From positions 1,116,001 through 1,180,000 of the forward strand of contig NZ_JACCBT010000001.1 of NCBI RefSeq assembly GCF_013409045.1: a stretch of 64,000 nucleotides of DNA. Direction: 5' to 3'. The position numbers and the translations under genes were made by a program. This document shows positions 1 to 7,516 of this stretch, piece by piece. Position 1 is the first letter of the stretch; each line of letters begins with the position of its first letter. The notes beneath the pieces are model-generated. The model saw nothing but the letters and a program-made list of their open reading frames with translations. It was not told the origin of the DNA and made no database searches. The DNA is from Actinomadura citrea. Lineage in GTDB: Bacteria; Actinomycetota; Actinomycetes; Streptosporangiales; Streptosporangiaceae.

Positions 1-175
1 CGGGGGAGAGGTCGTGCTTCGACAGATTGCGGAGCAGCCAGAACTGGGGTTGGGTGAAGCCCAGTTCGGCCTGCCTGGCTCTGGTGAACGCGATGAGGGC
101 TTCGTAGGCCACTCCGGTCCAGTAGGCGGCAGGCTGGGCGGCCAGTTCGGCGTCGGAGGGCTGTTCGGTCGTCAT
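1..175 (-). CDS. MarR-family transcriptional regulator, N-terminal part (cut by window edge)
   Basis: Only the first 58 codons are in the window; the gene runs off the left edge. The start is ATG at 175-173, preceded by a GGGGGAC Shine-Dalgarno-like stretch. The visible protein has a short polar N-terminus, then a helix (AYEALIAFTRARQAELGF) followed by TQPQFWLLRNLSKHD. This is the usual dimerisation helix and first wing-helix entry ('QFWLLRNL') of actinobacterial MarR/winged-helix regulators. Family assignment rests on this pattern alone, since the recognition helix lies outside. It is transcribed away from the neighbouring hypothetical gene, so the roughly 190-bp gap should carry divergent promoters. 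Confidence 0.6.
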   Translation of the reverse strand, partial: MTTEQPSDAELAAQPAAYWTGVAYEALIAFTRARQAELGFTQPQFWLLRNLSKHDLSP

Positions 176-361
176 GTGCGGTGTCCCCCATCGGATGTTC
201 GCTGATACGGGGACCGTAGGACCTGAAGTTAAGTTGAGGTCAAGGCGCCGAGGGCCGCCCCGTCGTCGAGGACGAGCGTCATCGTCGCGAGCGTGTTACG
301 GGAACCACTCCGGTTCCCCAAGCGTCGGACGGCCGGAAAACGTCCGACGAGAAGGAGCGCC

Positions 362-1177
362 GTGTTCGACCAAGTCTCCACCGACGTGCCGCCGCCCGAC
401 GAACTCTGGGCCCAGGGCGTGGTCAAAGCCATGATGGCCCCCTACCTCGACGACTGTTCCGGACAGGTCCAGGTGGACGGCGGCAGCCTGCGCACCGAGG
501 ACATCGGGAACGGCTACTGGGCCCTGCGCTGGGTGGAAGGCGGCCGGGCGCTGCTGTACGGCTACGACAACGAGGTCTCCGACACGCACATTCAGGACCT
601 GCCCGTCGACCTGCTCGCCGGAGGCCCGGCGTGGCTGCCCTGGGAGTGGCTTCGGGACCTTCTGGTGAACGAGGACTACTCCGTGGCCTTCCTTCGCTGG
701 TGGGACGGCTCCTGGGACGGTCCCCCGCTTCCCGAACACGTGGACGACGGGCTGTCCATCATCCTGGCCGACGGGGCCGAGCGCATGGACGAGCTCATCG
801 ACGGGGAAGGCTCCCCGTCGGCGCTGGCCTACCAGGACCTGATGCGCGCGGTGACCGCCGGGAACGTCGGGCGTCCCGCCGTCCAGGCGCTGCTGGCGGC
901 ACTGGGCGTGCCGGAGGCCGACCCGCGCGAGGCGCTCGATGTGGCCGCGCGGGCGGGTGTCACCCGGGAAGACGGGCTGCTGGAACTGCCCGCCGGCCAC
1001 GGCGAACCGTCCGATCGCTGGGTCCCGGTGTTCTACCACGACCACCTGCCCACGGTGACGGCCATGGCGAAGCGCGAGGGCATCGAGATCGCCGAGCTTC
1101 CCGGCTCCGAGCCGCCCACCCTGAAGGCGCCGCCCCGCTTCTGCTTCAACAGCACGCACGAGCCCTCCGGGGCCTGA
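362..1177 (+). CDS. Conserved-looking hypothetical protein, 271 aa
   Basis: I do not recognise a named family. The start is chosen as GTG at 362 because GAAGGAG lies 5-6 bases upstream; an ATG at 293 in the same frame has no ribosome site. The protein is soluble, acidic and rich in Trp and Asp (WALRWVEGGRALLYGYDNE, WLPWEWLRDLL, FLRWWDGSWDG), with no signal peptide or membrane segment. The N-terminal half looks like a compact alpha/beta domain, and a helical region of about residues 150-210 contains a repeated LLAALG / DVAARAG pattern. Codon use is typical for the window, so it is a real gene. It is followed by a convergent LacI gene 12 bp away. No function is proposed. Confidence 0.75.
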   Translation: MFDQVSTDVPPPDELWAQGVVKAMMAPYLDDCSGQVQVDGGSLRTEDIGNGYWALRWVEGGRALLYGYDNEVSDTHIQDLPVDLLAGGPAWLPWEWLRDLLVNEDYSVAFLRWWDGSWDGPPLPEHVDDGLSIILADGAERMDELIDGEGSPSALAYQDLMRAVTAGNVGRPAVQALLAALGVPEADPREALDVAARAGVTREDGLLELPAGHGEPSDRWVPVFYHDHLPTVTAMAKREGIEIAELPGSEPPTLKAPPRFCFNSTHEPSGA

Positions 1178-1189
1178 TCACCCCCGTCG

Positions 1190-2236
1190 TCAGGGGCGGG
1201 TGCTGGTTCTGCGGATGAGGGACCACGCCGGTGTCCGGGGGGCAGGCCGACCCAGAGCGATCAGGGCGCAGGAAGCGCCTTGGTCGCGCAGGGACTGGGC
1301 GACCGTGGTCAGCCCCAGTCGTGCCGCCACCGCCGCGTCGTCCCAGCCGGTTATCGCCACGTCGTCGGGGACGGTGCGGCCGGCGGCGCGGGCCGCGCGG
1401 ACGACTCCGGACGCCTGCTGGTCGCTCATCGCGGCGATCGCGTCGGGTGGCTCCGCGGAGGCCAGGAGAGTCGCCGCGACCCGCTCCGCCTCGGCGGCGT
1501 CGTTGCGCGCGCATACCGCGATGGTCACGTCCTGCCAGGGGATGCCGGCGGCCTCGGCCGCTTGCCGGTAGCCCTCCAGGCGTTCGCGCGTCACGGGGAA
1601 GGTGACGCCGGGGAGAGCCGCGCCGTTGGTGATCGCGGCTCTCCGGTCCCGGGAGAGCGGGAAGCTCACCAGGGCGGGGCGCTCGGCGCCTGCCCAGGCG
1701 ACGGCGCCGATCGCGCGTGCGGCCGCGCGGTTGTCGATGCTCACCAGGCCCATGCCGCCGACGGCCGGGCCCCCGTGGACCGCCGCGGGGCGCCGCGTCG
1801 CCCGGACGGCCGCCAGGACGGGGTCGTCGTCGGACGTGGTCCACACGATGAAGCCGTCGACGGCGGCGTCGGCGATCCGGGCGACGTCGTCGGCGGCGCC
1901 CGTGATGGGGACGATGGTCATGCCGCAGCCGTGATCGGTGCAGACGTCGGCGACGCCCGCCAGGAAGGACACCGCCTCCGGGTCCTCGAAGGCGTAGCTC
2001 AGATGCTCGCCCATCACCACGCCGAGCGTGCGGGTGCTGCCTCGGCGCAGGGACCGGGCGCTCGGGTCGGGGCCGGCGTAGCCCAGTTCGTCCGCTGCGG
2101 CGAGGACCTTCGATCTGGCCTGGTCCGAGACGCGGTCCGGGCGGTTGTAGGTGTAGGAGGCGGTCATGACCGACACGCCTGCCCGCTCCGCCACCTGGGC
2201 CAGGGTCACGCGCTTCGCGCCTCCGGACGCTTCCAT
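1190..2236 (-). CDS. LacI-family transcriptional repressor
   Basis: 348 aa. Residues about 9-35 form the LacI helix-turn-helix (TLAQVAERAGVSVMTASYTYN), followed by the hinge (RSKVLAAADELGY) and a periplasmic-binding-protein-like effector domain to the C-terminus (TRTLGVVMGE, DGFIVWTTSDDD, DDVAITGWDDA). The recognition helix ends ASYTYN rather than the common VSRVLN. The gene faces an MFS transporter across only 30 bp, and that gap holds a palindrome, so it probably represses both itself and the transporter. No Shine-Dalgarno precedes the ATG. A TACCAT -10-like hexamer lies 5 bp upstream, so the transcript may be leaderless. The effector is not predictable. Confidence 0.9.
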   Translation of the reverse strand: MEASGGAKRVTLAQVAERAGVSVMTASYTYNRPDRVSDQARSKVLAAADELGYAGPDPSARSLRRGSTRTLGVVMGEHLSYAFEDPEAVSFLAGVADVCTDHGCGMTIVPITGAADDVARIADAAVDGFIVWTTSDDDPVLAAVRATRRPAAVHGGPAVGGMGLVSIDNRAAARAIGAVAWAGAERPALVSFPLSRDRRAAITNGAALPGVTFPVTRERLEGYRQAAEAAGIPWQDVTIAVCARNDAAEAERVAATLLASAEPPDAIAAMSDQQASGVVRAARAAGRTVPDDVAITGWDDAAVAARLGLTTVAQSLRDQGASCALIALGRPAPRTPAWSLIRRTSTRP

Positions 2237-2249
2237 GCTTCATGGTAGC

Positions 2250-2265
2250 TGTGTATCGTTACACA
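2250..2265. promoter_or_regulatory. Candidate LacI operator in divergent LacI/MFS gap
   Basis: TGTGTA-TCGT-TACACA is an inverted repeat with perfect 6-bp arms around a CG centre, the geometry expected for a LacI-family operator. It fills most of the 30-bp gap and overlaps a TATCGT -10-like hexamer (2254-2259) that lies 7 bp before the transporter ATG. Repressor binding there would block the transporter promoter. Confidence 0.65.
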
Positions 2266-2266
2266 C

Positions 2267-3469
2267 ATGGATGTCGGGGCGTCGTGGCGCGCGTTCGTGG
2301 GGTTCGCTGCTTTCGGGGCCTTCTGGGGGGTGTGGGGCGCCTCGGTGCCTCGGGTCCAGGAGCAGGCGGGGATCGGGGACGGCGCGCTCGGCTTCGCGCT
2401 GCTGTTCGTGGGAGCGGGCGCCCTCCCGGCGATGCTGCTGACGGGGCGGGCGCTGGACCGGTGGGGGCCCGGGGTCGCGGGCGCGGCCGTCGTGGCGTTG
2501 GGCGGGGCCGGAGTCGTCGTGGCGTTCACGGCTGTGAACCTCGCCGGCCTGTGCGCGGGGCTTGCCGTGGTCGGCGCTACCAGCGGGGCGGCCGACGTGG
2601 GCATCAACGCGGCTGCCGGGCGGGCCGAGAGAGCCGGCGGGAGGGCCGTCATCACCCGTGCCCATGGTGTCTTCTCGGGTTCGGTGGTTCTTGCGAGCCT
2701 TGCCAGCGGGATGGCGTCGTCGCTGCCGCTCGTGGTGCCGTTCATGGTGGCGGGTGGGGCCTGCCTGGCCGCTGGGGTGAGTCTGTGGGCGTCTCCTGGG
2801 GGCTTCGTCGTTCAGCGTGAGGCGGTCGCGCCATTGGGGCGGCACCGGGTCGTCCCGTTGCTGCTGATCGGGGTGTTGGGGGCGCTCGCCTTCGCCAGTG
2901 AGAACGCGCATCAGAGCTGGAGCGCGGTCTTCGTCGCCGACGAGTTGCATTCGGGCGGGCTCAGCGCTGTCGCGCCTGCCGTCTTCGCGGGGACGGTGGC
3001 GATCACGCGATTGTCGGTGGGCGGGGTGAGAGCGGTCCGCGGAGTCCTTCTCGCGGGGGCGGCGGGGGCCGCGGGCGGGGCCGTCGTCATCGCGGTCGCG
3101 CCCACGCTGGTGGTCGCCGGGATGGGGCTCGCGGTGGCCGCCACCGGAACCGCCGTTCTGTTCCCCACACTGCTCCGCCTGGTCGCGCAGAACGTTCGGG
3201 ACGACCACCGGGGGCGCGCGACGTCGGTCTTCGCGACCGTGTCCTACCTGGGGTTCCTCGCCGGGCCGGTCTATGTCGGGCTCTGGGCGGACGCCGTGGG
3301 GCTGCGCGGCGCCATGGTCGCGGTCGCGGCGATCGCGGCCGTCCTGTTCGTTCTGACTCCGGTGCTGCTCCGACTCGGCGGCTTCGCCGGTGGGGAGCAG
3401 AGCGGTCAGGCTCGGGCGGGGGTCTTCTCCTCGGCGTCGCCCGGGCGGTGGTCGGGGACGAAGCGGTAG
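2267..3469 (+). CDS. Major facilitator superfamily transporter
   Basis: 400 aa with about twelve hydrophobic segments, the size of a standard MFS permease. The loop between helices 2 and 3 carries the reduced MFS motif ([13 protein letters not shown]), and the region [16 protein letters not shown] resembles the YbjJ-like/fucose-permease-like branch often adjacent to LacI regulators. The substrate is unknown, and drug or sugar efflux are both possible. The ATG directly follows the operator with no ribosome site, suggesting a leaderless mRNA. The last 64 bp overlap tail-to-tail with glnR. The C-terminal tail after the last helix (from about residue 372) is polar and is encoded opposite the glnR 3' end. 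Confidence 0.85.
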   Translation: MDVGASWRAFVGFAAFGAFWGVWGASVPRVQEQAGIGDGALGFALLFVGAGALPAMLLTGRALDRWGPGVAGAAVVALGGAGVVVAFTAVNLAGLCAGLAVVGATSGAADVGINAAAGRAERAGGRAVITRAHGVFSGSVVLASLASGMASSLPLVVPFMVAGGACLAAGVSLWASPGGFVVQREAVAPLGRHRVVPLLLIGVLGALAFASENAHQSWSAVFVADELHSGGLSAVAPAVFAGTVAITRLSVGGVRAVRGVLLAGAAGAAGGAVVIAVAPTLVVAGMGLAVAATGTAVLFPTLLRLVAQNVRDDHRGRATSVFATVSYLGFLAGPVYVGLWADAVGLRGAMVAVAAIAAVLFVLTPVLLRLGGFAGGEQSGQARAGVFSSASPGRWSGTKR

Positions 3470-4122
3470 CCGACGTTGCGGACGGTGCCGATCAGGGACT
3501 CGTACTCGGCGCCGAGCTTGGCGCGGAGGCGGCGGACGTGGACGTCGACCGTGCGGGTGCCGCCGAAGTAGTCGTAGCCCCAGACCTCCTGGAGGAGCTG
3601 GGCCCGGGTGAAGACGCGGCCCGGGTGCTGGGCCAGGTACTTCAGCAGCTCGAACTCCTTGAACGTCAGGTCGAGGACGCGGCCGCGGAGGCGGGCGGTG
3701 TAGGTGGCCTCGTCGATCGTGAGGTCGCCGCTGCGGATCTCTCCCGGGACGTCGTCGGCCTCCGTGCCCGCCGCCGCCCGTCCGACGGCCAGGCGGAGGC
3801 GTGCCTCGACCTCGGCGGGGCCGGCGGTCTGGAGCAGCACGTCGTCAAGGCCCCATTCGGAGCTCAGTGCGGCGAGCCCGCCCTCGGTGACGATCGCGAG
3901 CAGCGGGCAGTCGAGTCCGGTGGTGCGCAGCAGGCGGCACAGGCCCTTGGCCTGGACCAGGTCGCGGCGGGCGTCCACCAGGACGATGTCGGCCGGTGGA
4001 GCGTCGATGAGCGCGGAACCCTCGGCGGGCGCGACGCGCACGGAGTGCAGCAGAAGTCCCAGCGCCGGCAGGACCTCGTCCGAGGGCTCCAACGCGTTGG
4101 TCAGCAAGAGCAAGCTGCTCAA
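3406..4122 (-). CDS. glnR: GlnR, OmpR-family global nitrogen regulator
   Basis: 238 aa. The start is TTG at 4122, supported by GGGAGG 7 bases upstream. With this start the conserved receiver aspartate is residue 50 (ADIVLVD50ARRD), as in Streptomyces/Amycolatopsis GlnR. Residues 1-120 form the receiver domain ([20 protein letters not shown]). Residues about 140-225 form the winged helix with the nearly invariant actinobacterial GlnR segments [17 protein letters not shown] and [20 protein letters not shown]. GlnR is known as an orphan response regulator that works as a dimer without a partner kinase and controls glnA, amtB, ure and nir genes. No kinase gene is nearby. The MoaD and cysA neighbourhood resembles that of Streptomyces glnR as I remember it. 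Confidence 0.93.
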   Translation of the reverse strand: MSSLLLLTNALEPSDEVLPALGLLLHSVRVAPAEGSALIDAPPADIVLVDARRDLVQAKGLCRLLRTTGLDCPLLAIVTEGGLAALSSEWGLDDVLLQTAGPAEVEARLRLAVGRAAAGTEADDVPGEIRSGDLTIDEATYTARLRGRVLDLTFKEFELLKYLAQHPGRVFTRAQLLQEVWGYDYFGGTRTVDVHVRRLRAKLGAEYESLIGTVRNVGYRFVPDHRPGDAEEKTPARA

Positions 4123-4343
4123 GTGCCGCCTCCCGTCTCTGAAAAGACGTAGGACCCGGGCGGCCCATCCCCAAGACCGGCGCACGGCCGGCGGCTCGAA
4201 GACGAGGTGGCCATGCAGGGCCTTTCGGATGAACTCCATGGCCTCGTCGCCCGGATCCCTCACCCCTGAGCATAACCGAGGTGCCGTCATCGGCCATGGC
4301 CCGACCTGGCCGGACCGTGTCCGCGAGATGAGAGCCTGTAACC

Positions 4344-4598
4344 ATGGCCAAGGGAACGATGCGGTACTGGGCGGCCGCCAAGGCCGCGGCGGGGACGCAT
4401 GAGGAGCCGTACGACGCGGCGACGCTGGCGGACGCGGTCGCCGCAGCCAGGGACGGGCGCGGCGACGAGTTCGCCCGGGTCGTCGGGCGGAGTTCGTTCC
4501 TGGTCGACGGGGACCCGGTCGGGACGCGGCCGCACGCGTCGGTGGCGCTGCCGGAGGGCGGGGTCGTGGAGGTGCTGCCGCCCTTCGCAGGTGGTTGA
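4344..4598 (+). CDS. MoaD/ThiS-family sulfur carrier protein
   Basis: 84 aa, the size of a ubiquitin-like sulfur carrier. It starts [12 protein letters not shown], the beta-strand pattern of MoaD, and ends in PPFAGG, the exposed Gly-Gly tail on which an E1-like enzyme forms a thiocarboxylate. It contains the MoaD-like strand FLVDGDPVG and the segment [13 protein letters not shown]. No MoaE, MoeB or ThiG gene is adjacent. The CysA sulfurtransferase operon 3 kb downstream is a possible sulfur source. The gene is divergent from glnR. It may serve molybdopterin, thiazole or cysteine synthesis; I cannot say which. Confidence 0.85.
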   Translation: MAKGTMRYWAAAKAAAGTHEEPYDAATLADAVAAARDGRGDEFARVVGRSSFLVDGDPVGTRPHASVALPEGGVVEVLPPFAGG

Positions 4599-4710
4599 TC
4601 TCACAACGGAGTGATTTTCCGGGCTTCGGGGTCATTCTCCGGAGCGACCCTTTCTGGGCGGTTTGTTCACTATCGTGTGGCGAACGCATGCCGCAGGCCT
4701 AAGGAGACAC

Positions 4711-5421
4711 ATGCGGAAAGTACTGCTGGTCCTGCTGATCCTCGTGGCCGCGGGTCTGGTCGCCGCGGACCGGCTGGGGGTCAGGGTCGCCGAGGACAAG
4801 ATCGGCGAGCAGGTGGCCGCGCAGTACAACCTGCAGGAGCGGCCGGACGTCACGATCCACGGCATCCCGTTCCTGACGCAGGCGGTCGGCGGCGAGTACA
4901 AGCACATCGAGGTGGCCATCGGCGACTGGACGCAGCAGGGCGTGACCGTCACCGGCGTCAAGGTCGACATGCGGGGCGTCGACGCGCCGCTGTCGGAGGT
5001 CACCAAGGGCAGCGCCGCCGACGTGACCGCGCGCACCGCGACCGCCTCGGCCGTCGTCCCCTACGACGTGATCCAGAAGCAGGCGCCCAAGGAGGTCAAG
5101 CGGATCGGGCCGAAGGGCGACGACCTGTCGGTCGACCTGACCGGCAACGTCCTCGGTCTCCCGGTGAACGGCACCGCGGTCGTGGAGGTCGAGCCGACCG
5201 CCAAGGGCATCGCGATCTCGCCCGTGTCGGTGGGGTCGAACGGCGCCGCGCAGATCCCGCTGGCGCTGGTGAAGCGGCAGCTCACGTGGGTGGTGCCGGT
5301 CTCCGACCTGCCCGTCGGATCGCGGATCAGCAAGATCGAGCCCACGGCGGACGGGCTGCGCGTGGCGGCGACCGCCCAGAACGTCCGGTTGAACGATCTC
5401 CAGGCGCCCGCGCAGAAGTAA
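4711..5421 (+). CDS. LmeA-like DUF2993 phospholipid-binding protein
   Basis: 236 aa. The start is ATG 4711 with AAGGAG 5 bases upstream. The N-terminal RKVLLVLLILVAAGLVAADRL is a signal peptide or anchor. The rest matches the DUF2993 pattern: a strongly amphipathic repeated-strand protein with the hallmark IHGIPFLTQAVGGEYKHIEVAIGDW near residue 50 and LSVDLTGNVLGLPVNG near 145. Mycobacterial LmeA is a periplasmic phosphatidylinositide-binding protein affecting lipomannan elongation, and most actinobacterial relatives are uncharacterised. It probably acts in the cell envelope. It stands as a single gene 46 bp before the sigma-factor gene. Confidence 0.85.
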   Translation: MRKVLLVLLILVAAGLVAADRLGVRVAEDKIGEQVAAQYNLQERPDVTIHGIPFLTQAVGGEYKHIEVAIGDWTQQGVTVTGVKVDMRGVDAPLSEVTKGSAADVTARTATASAVVPYDVIQKQAPKEVKRIGPKGDDLSVDLTGNVLGLPVNGTAVVEVEPTAKGIAISPVSVGSNGAAQIPLALVKRQLTWVVPVSDLPVGSRISKIEPTADGLRVAATAQNVRLNDLQAPAQK

Positions 5422-5467
5422 TCCCGGAGACCGTGAACCGGTCCGGGGGAGCGTACGTGACAGTGGT

Positions 5468-5983
5468 GTGGGACCGACCGCCGACGAGGGGCTGCTTCGC
5501 GCCCTGTACAGCGAGCACGGGGGCGCCCTCCTCGGCTACGTCCTGCGGCTGACCGGCGGAGACCGAACCCAGGCAGAGGACGTCGTGCAGGAGACGCTGC
5601 TGCGCGCTTGGAAGCACCCGGAGGCGCTGGCGGGGCGGCCCGTCCGGCCGTGGCTGTTCACGGTCGCGCGGAACCTCGTCGTGGACGCGCACCGCGCGAG
5701 GCGGGCCCGGCCCCCGGAGACGGGCATCGACGAGCACGTCCTGATGACCGCCGGCGGCTCCGACGACATCGACCGGGCGCTGGAGTCCTGGACGGTCGCC
5801 GAGGCGCTGGCCGGGCTCAGCCCGCCGCACCGGGCCGTCCTGGTCGAGACCTTCTACCGGGGCCGGTCGGTGGCGGAGGCGTCGAAGGCGCTGGGCATCC
5901 CGCCCGGCACGGTGAAGTCCCGCACCTACTACGCGCTGCGGGCGCTCAAACTCGCGCTGGAGGAGCGGGGGCTGGCGCCATGA
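5468..5983 (+). CDS. ECF-type RNA polymerase sigma factor
   Basis: 171 aa with region 2 (LLRALYSEHGGALLGYVLRLTGGDRTQAEDVVQ and RPWLFTVARNLVVDAHR) and region 4 (ALAGLSPPHRAVLVETFYRGRSVAEASKALGIPPGTVKSR), a complete small sigma-70. Its stop overlaps the start of the anti-sigma gene by ATGA, so the pair is translationally coupled. The 5' end is odd. GTG 5468 is the only in-frame start but is about 17 bases from the GGGGGAG site. That site is ideally spaced for GTG 5457, which opens a different frame reading TVVWDRPP. A one-base indel near 5478-5482 would join the two, so the true N-terminus may be longer. Confidence 0.88.
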   Translation: MGPTADEGLLRALYSEHGGALLGYVLRLTGGDRTQAEDVVQETLLRAWKHPEALAGRPVRPWLFTVARNLVVDAHRARRARPPETGIDEHVLMTAGGSDDIDRALESWTVAEALAGLSPPHRAVLVETFYRGRSVAEASKALGIPPGTVKSRTYYALRALKLALEERGLAP

Positions 5984-6717
5984 CCGACTGCACGGAGGCG
6001 CGCACCGCGCTCGGGTCCTACGTGCTCGGCGCGCTCGATCCCGGCGAGCGGAGCCGGCTGGAGGCCCACCTGGAGGAATGCCCCGCGTGCCGCGACGAGC
6101 TCGCCGGGGTGGCCGGCCTTCCCGCGATGCTCGGACGGGTCGACGAGGCGCAGCTCGAACGGGTCGCCGGGCCGCCGCCCGAGCTGCTGGACGGGCTGCT
6201 GGCCAGGGCGGCCGAACGGCGGAGGGGACCGTTCGGACCGCTGGGGCGCCTGGCCGGCGGGCGGGCCGCGGGGTGGGCCCCGACGGCCGCCGCAGCGTGC
6301 CTGCTGCTGATCGCCGGGGGCCTGTTCGGCGGCCTGCTGTTCCCCTCGCGGACCGGCGGCACGGACGGCCCGGACGCCAAGCCGCCGCCGTCCGCGTCGT
6401 CCTCCGCGCCGGTGGTGGCGGGCGAGCGGATCACCGCGGAGGACCCCAGGAGCTCCGTCAAGGGCTACGTGGTGCTCCACCGCAAGGCGTGGGGGACCGA
6501 GGTGGAGCTGCACCTGGCCGGGGTCCCGAAGGGGTCGCACTGCCGGTTGCTGGTGATCGCGCGGGACGGCCGCCGGGACGCGCTCGGCAGCTGGTACGTC
6601 CCGTACGACGAGGGCTACGGTGAGTACCGCGGGTCCACGATGTTCCCGCGCGGCCAGCTGTTCTCGTTCGAGATCGTCGGCCTGGACGGGCGGCCCCTCC
6701 TCACGATCCCCACCTGA
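5980..6717 (+). CDS. Membrane-anchored zinc-finger anti-sigma factor
   Basis: 245 aa. Residues 1-40 form the zf-HC2/ZAS domain with H30-x3-C34-x2-C37 (EAHLEECPAC), the motif that binds zinc and holds the cognate sigma factor. A single membrane segment (AAAACLLLIAGGLFGGLLF, about residues 104-122) separates this from an extracytoplasmic domain of about 120 residues (VKGYVVLHRKAWGTEVELHLAG ... PLLTIPT), which looks like a beta-sandwich sensor. The gene is coupled by ATGA to the preceding sigma-factor gene, its presumed partner. The signal that releases the sigma factor is unknown. Confidence 0.9.
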   Translation: MTDCTEARTALGSYVLGALDPGERSRLEAHLEECPACRDELAGVAGLPAMLGRVDEAQLERVAGPPPELLDGLLARAAERRRGPFGPLGRLAGGRAAGWAPTAAAACLLLIAGGLFGGLLFPSRTGGTDGPDAKPPPSASSSAPVVAGERITAEDPRSSVKGYVVLHRKAWGTEVELHLAGVPKGSHCRLLVIARDGRRDALGSWYVPYDEGYGEYRGSTMFPRGQLFSFEIVGLDGRPLLTIPT

Positions 6718-6800
6718 CCGGGGCCGCCGGGCGGCAGAGGGCGGCGGACAGAGGGCGGCGGACAGGGGGCGGCAGGGAGAGAAGGCGGGCCGCGGGAAGA

Positions 6801-7256
6801 ATGCGCAGGCCCCGGAGGTTGTTGCTGTCGATGATCGGAGCATTGACCGCAGCCGGCGTCCTCCTCGCGGCCACGGTGTTCGGCCTGGTGAGGCGGCGCC
6901 GCGACGGGGTGCTGCGCGCCCGGCGGGAGAAGGGCGAGCAGGTGGGCGAGACCGTCGGCCCGGACGACATGGGCGCCGAACTCGGCGACAAGGCCACGCT
7001 GTTGCAGTTCTCCAGCGCGTTCTGCGCGCCGTGCCGGGCCACCCGCCGCGTCCTCGGCGAGGTGAGCCAGATGGTGGAGGGCGTGGTCCACGTCGAACTC
7101 GACGCGGAGGCGCATCTCGACCTCGTCCGGCGGCTGAACGTCGTGCGGACGCCGACCGTCCTCGTCCTGGACGCCGCCGGCCGCGTGGTCCGGCGCGCCG
7201 CCGGCGCGCCCCGCAAACCCGATGTCATCGCCGCTCTGGGGGAGGCCATCAGATGA
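6801..7256 (+). CDS. Membrane-tethered thioredoxin-like protein (CAPC)
   Basis: 151 aa. Residues about 6-30 are a membrane anchor (RLLLSMIGALTAAGVLLAATVFGLV) followed by a basic stop-transfer RRRRDGVLRARR. The thioredoxin fold follows, with active site FCAPC (residues about 74-78) and the cis-proline VRTPTVLVLDAAG. CAPC in place of CGPC is a common actinobacterial variant. The basic residues come after the anchor, so the domain may face the cytoplasm; orientation is not certain. The gene lies between the sigma/anti-sigma pair and the sulfur operon. The preceding gap (6731-6776) contains a GC-rich direct repeat, GGGCGGCGGACAGA, in about two and a half copies. Confidence 0.85.
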   Translation: MRRPRRLLLSMIGALTAAGVLLAATVFGLVRRRRDGVLRARREKGEQVGETVGPDDMGAELGDKATLLQFSSAFCAPCRATRRVLGEVSQMVEGVVHVELDAEAHLDLVRRLNVVRTPTVLVLDAAGRVVRRAAGAPRKPDVIAALGEAIR

Positions 7257-7287
7257 GCCGCAGCCTCATGACCTGCGCTAAGACGAT

Positions 7288-7321
7288 TGTCACTGTCTCG
7301 CAAGGCGAGACGGATGTGACA
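7288..7321. repeat. Nested inverted repeat between thioredoxin gene and leader peptide
   Basis: The inner arms GTCTCGC/GCGAGAC (7295-7301 and 7305-7311) are perfect around an AAG loop. The outer arms TGTCAC/GTGACA (7288-7293 and 7316-7321) are also perfect, with unequal spacers of 1 and 4 bases. There is no T-tract. It could be a factor-dependent terminator of the thioredoxin gene, or a regulator site just upstream of the leader-peptide promoter, whose -35-like GTGACA is the right outer arm. Confidence 0.5.
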
Positions 7322-7345
7322 GCCCGTGGATTGTCGGCTTAACAT
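7316..7345 (+). promoter_or_regulatory. Candidate promoter of the sulfur operon
   Basis: GTGACA (7316-7321) matches TTGACA at five of six positions, and TAACAT (7340-7345) follows after an 18-bp spacer. This would start transcription near 7352, about 20 bases before the leader-peptide ATG. It was predicted by eye only. Confidence 0.4.
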
Positions 7346-7373
7346 CGTGTCCGTGCGTTACTGGACAGAGCAG

Positions 7374-7439
7374 ATGCTCACGAAGCGCCGCGCGGTGGAT
7401 TTCTGCCGCCTGGCCGCCTCGCTCTGTCGCATGGCCTGA
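7374..7439 (+). CDS. Cysteine-containing leader peptide of the cysA operon, 21 aa
   Basis: A 21-codon ORF beginning ATGCTCACGAAG and encoding the pattern KRRAVDFCRLAASLCR, with cysteine codons at positions 11 and 18, ending TGA at 7439. Actinobacteria carry short peptides of exactly this style (basic start, VD-x-CR, a second CR) ahead of sulfur-assimilation genes. In mycobacteria, cysteine-rich short ORFs were shown to act as cysteine-responsive attenuators. Here it lies 77 bp before the DUF4395-cysA-DUF1416 operon. I infer that ribosome stalling at the Cys codons when cysteine is scarce changes downstream expression. I could not see a clear antiterminator fold by eye. Confidence 0.75.
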   Translation: MLTKRRAVDFCRLAASLCRMA

Positions 7440-7516
7440 GGCATCGAGCCCGTCCGCCCCCGAGCATTTCTCCTTCTAGCTCGTACGCACGCTTCCACTC
7501 CGCCAGGAGCACCCCG

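Noticed and set aside
4123..4689. N-terminal extension of GlnR (several upstream starts in frame)
   Set aside because: TTG 4122 has a strong ribosome site and places the receiver aspartate at residue 50 as in known GlnR; the extension is basic, Pro-rich and overlaps the divergent MoaD gene.
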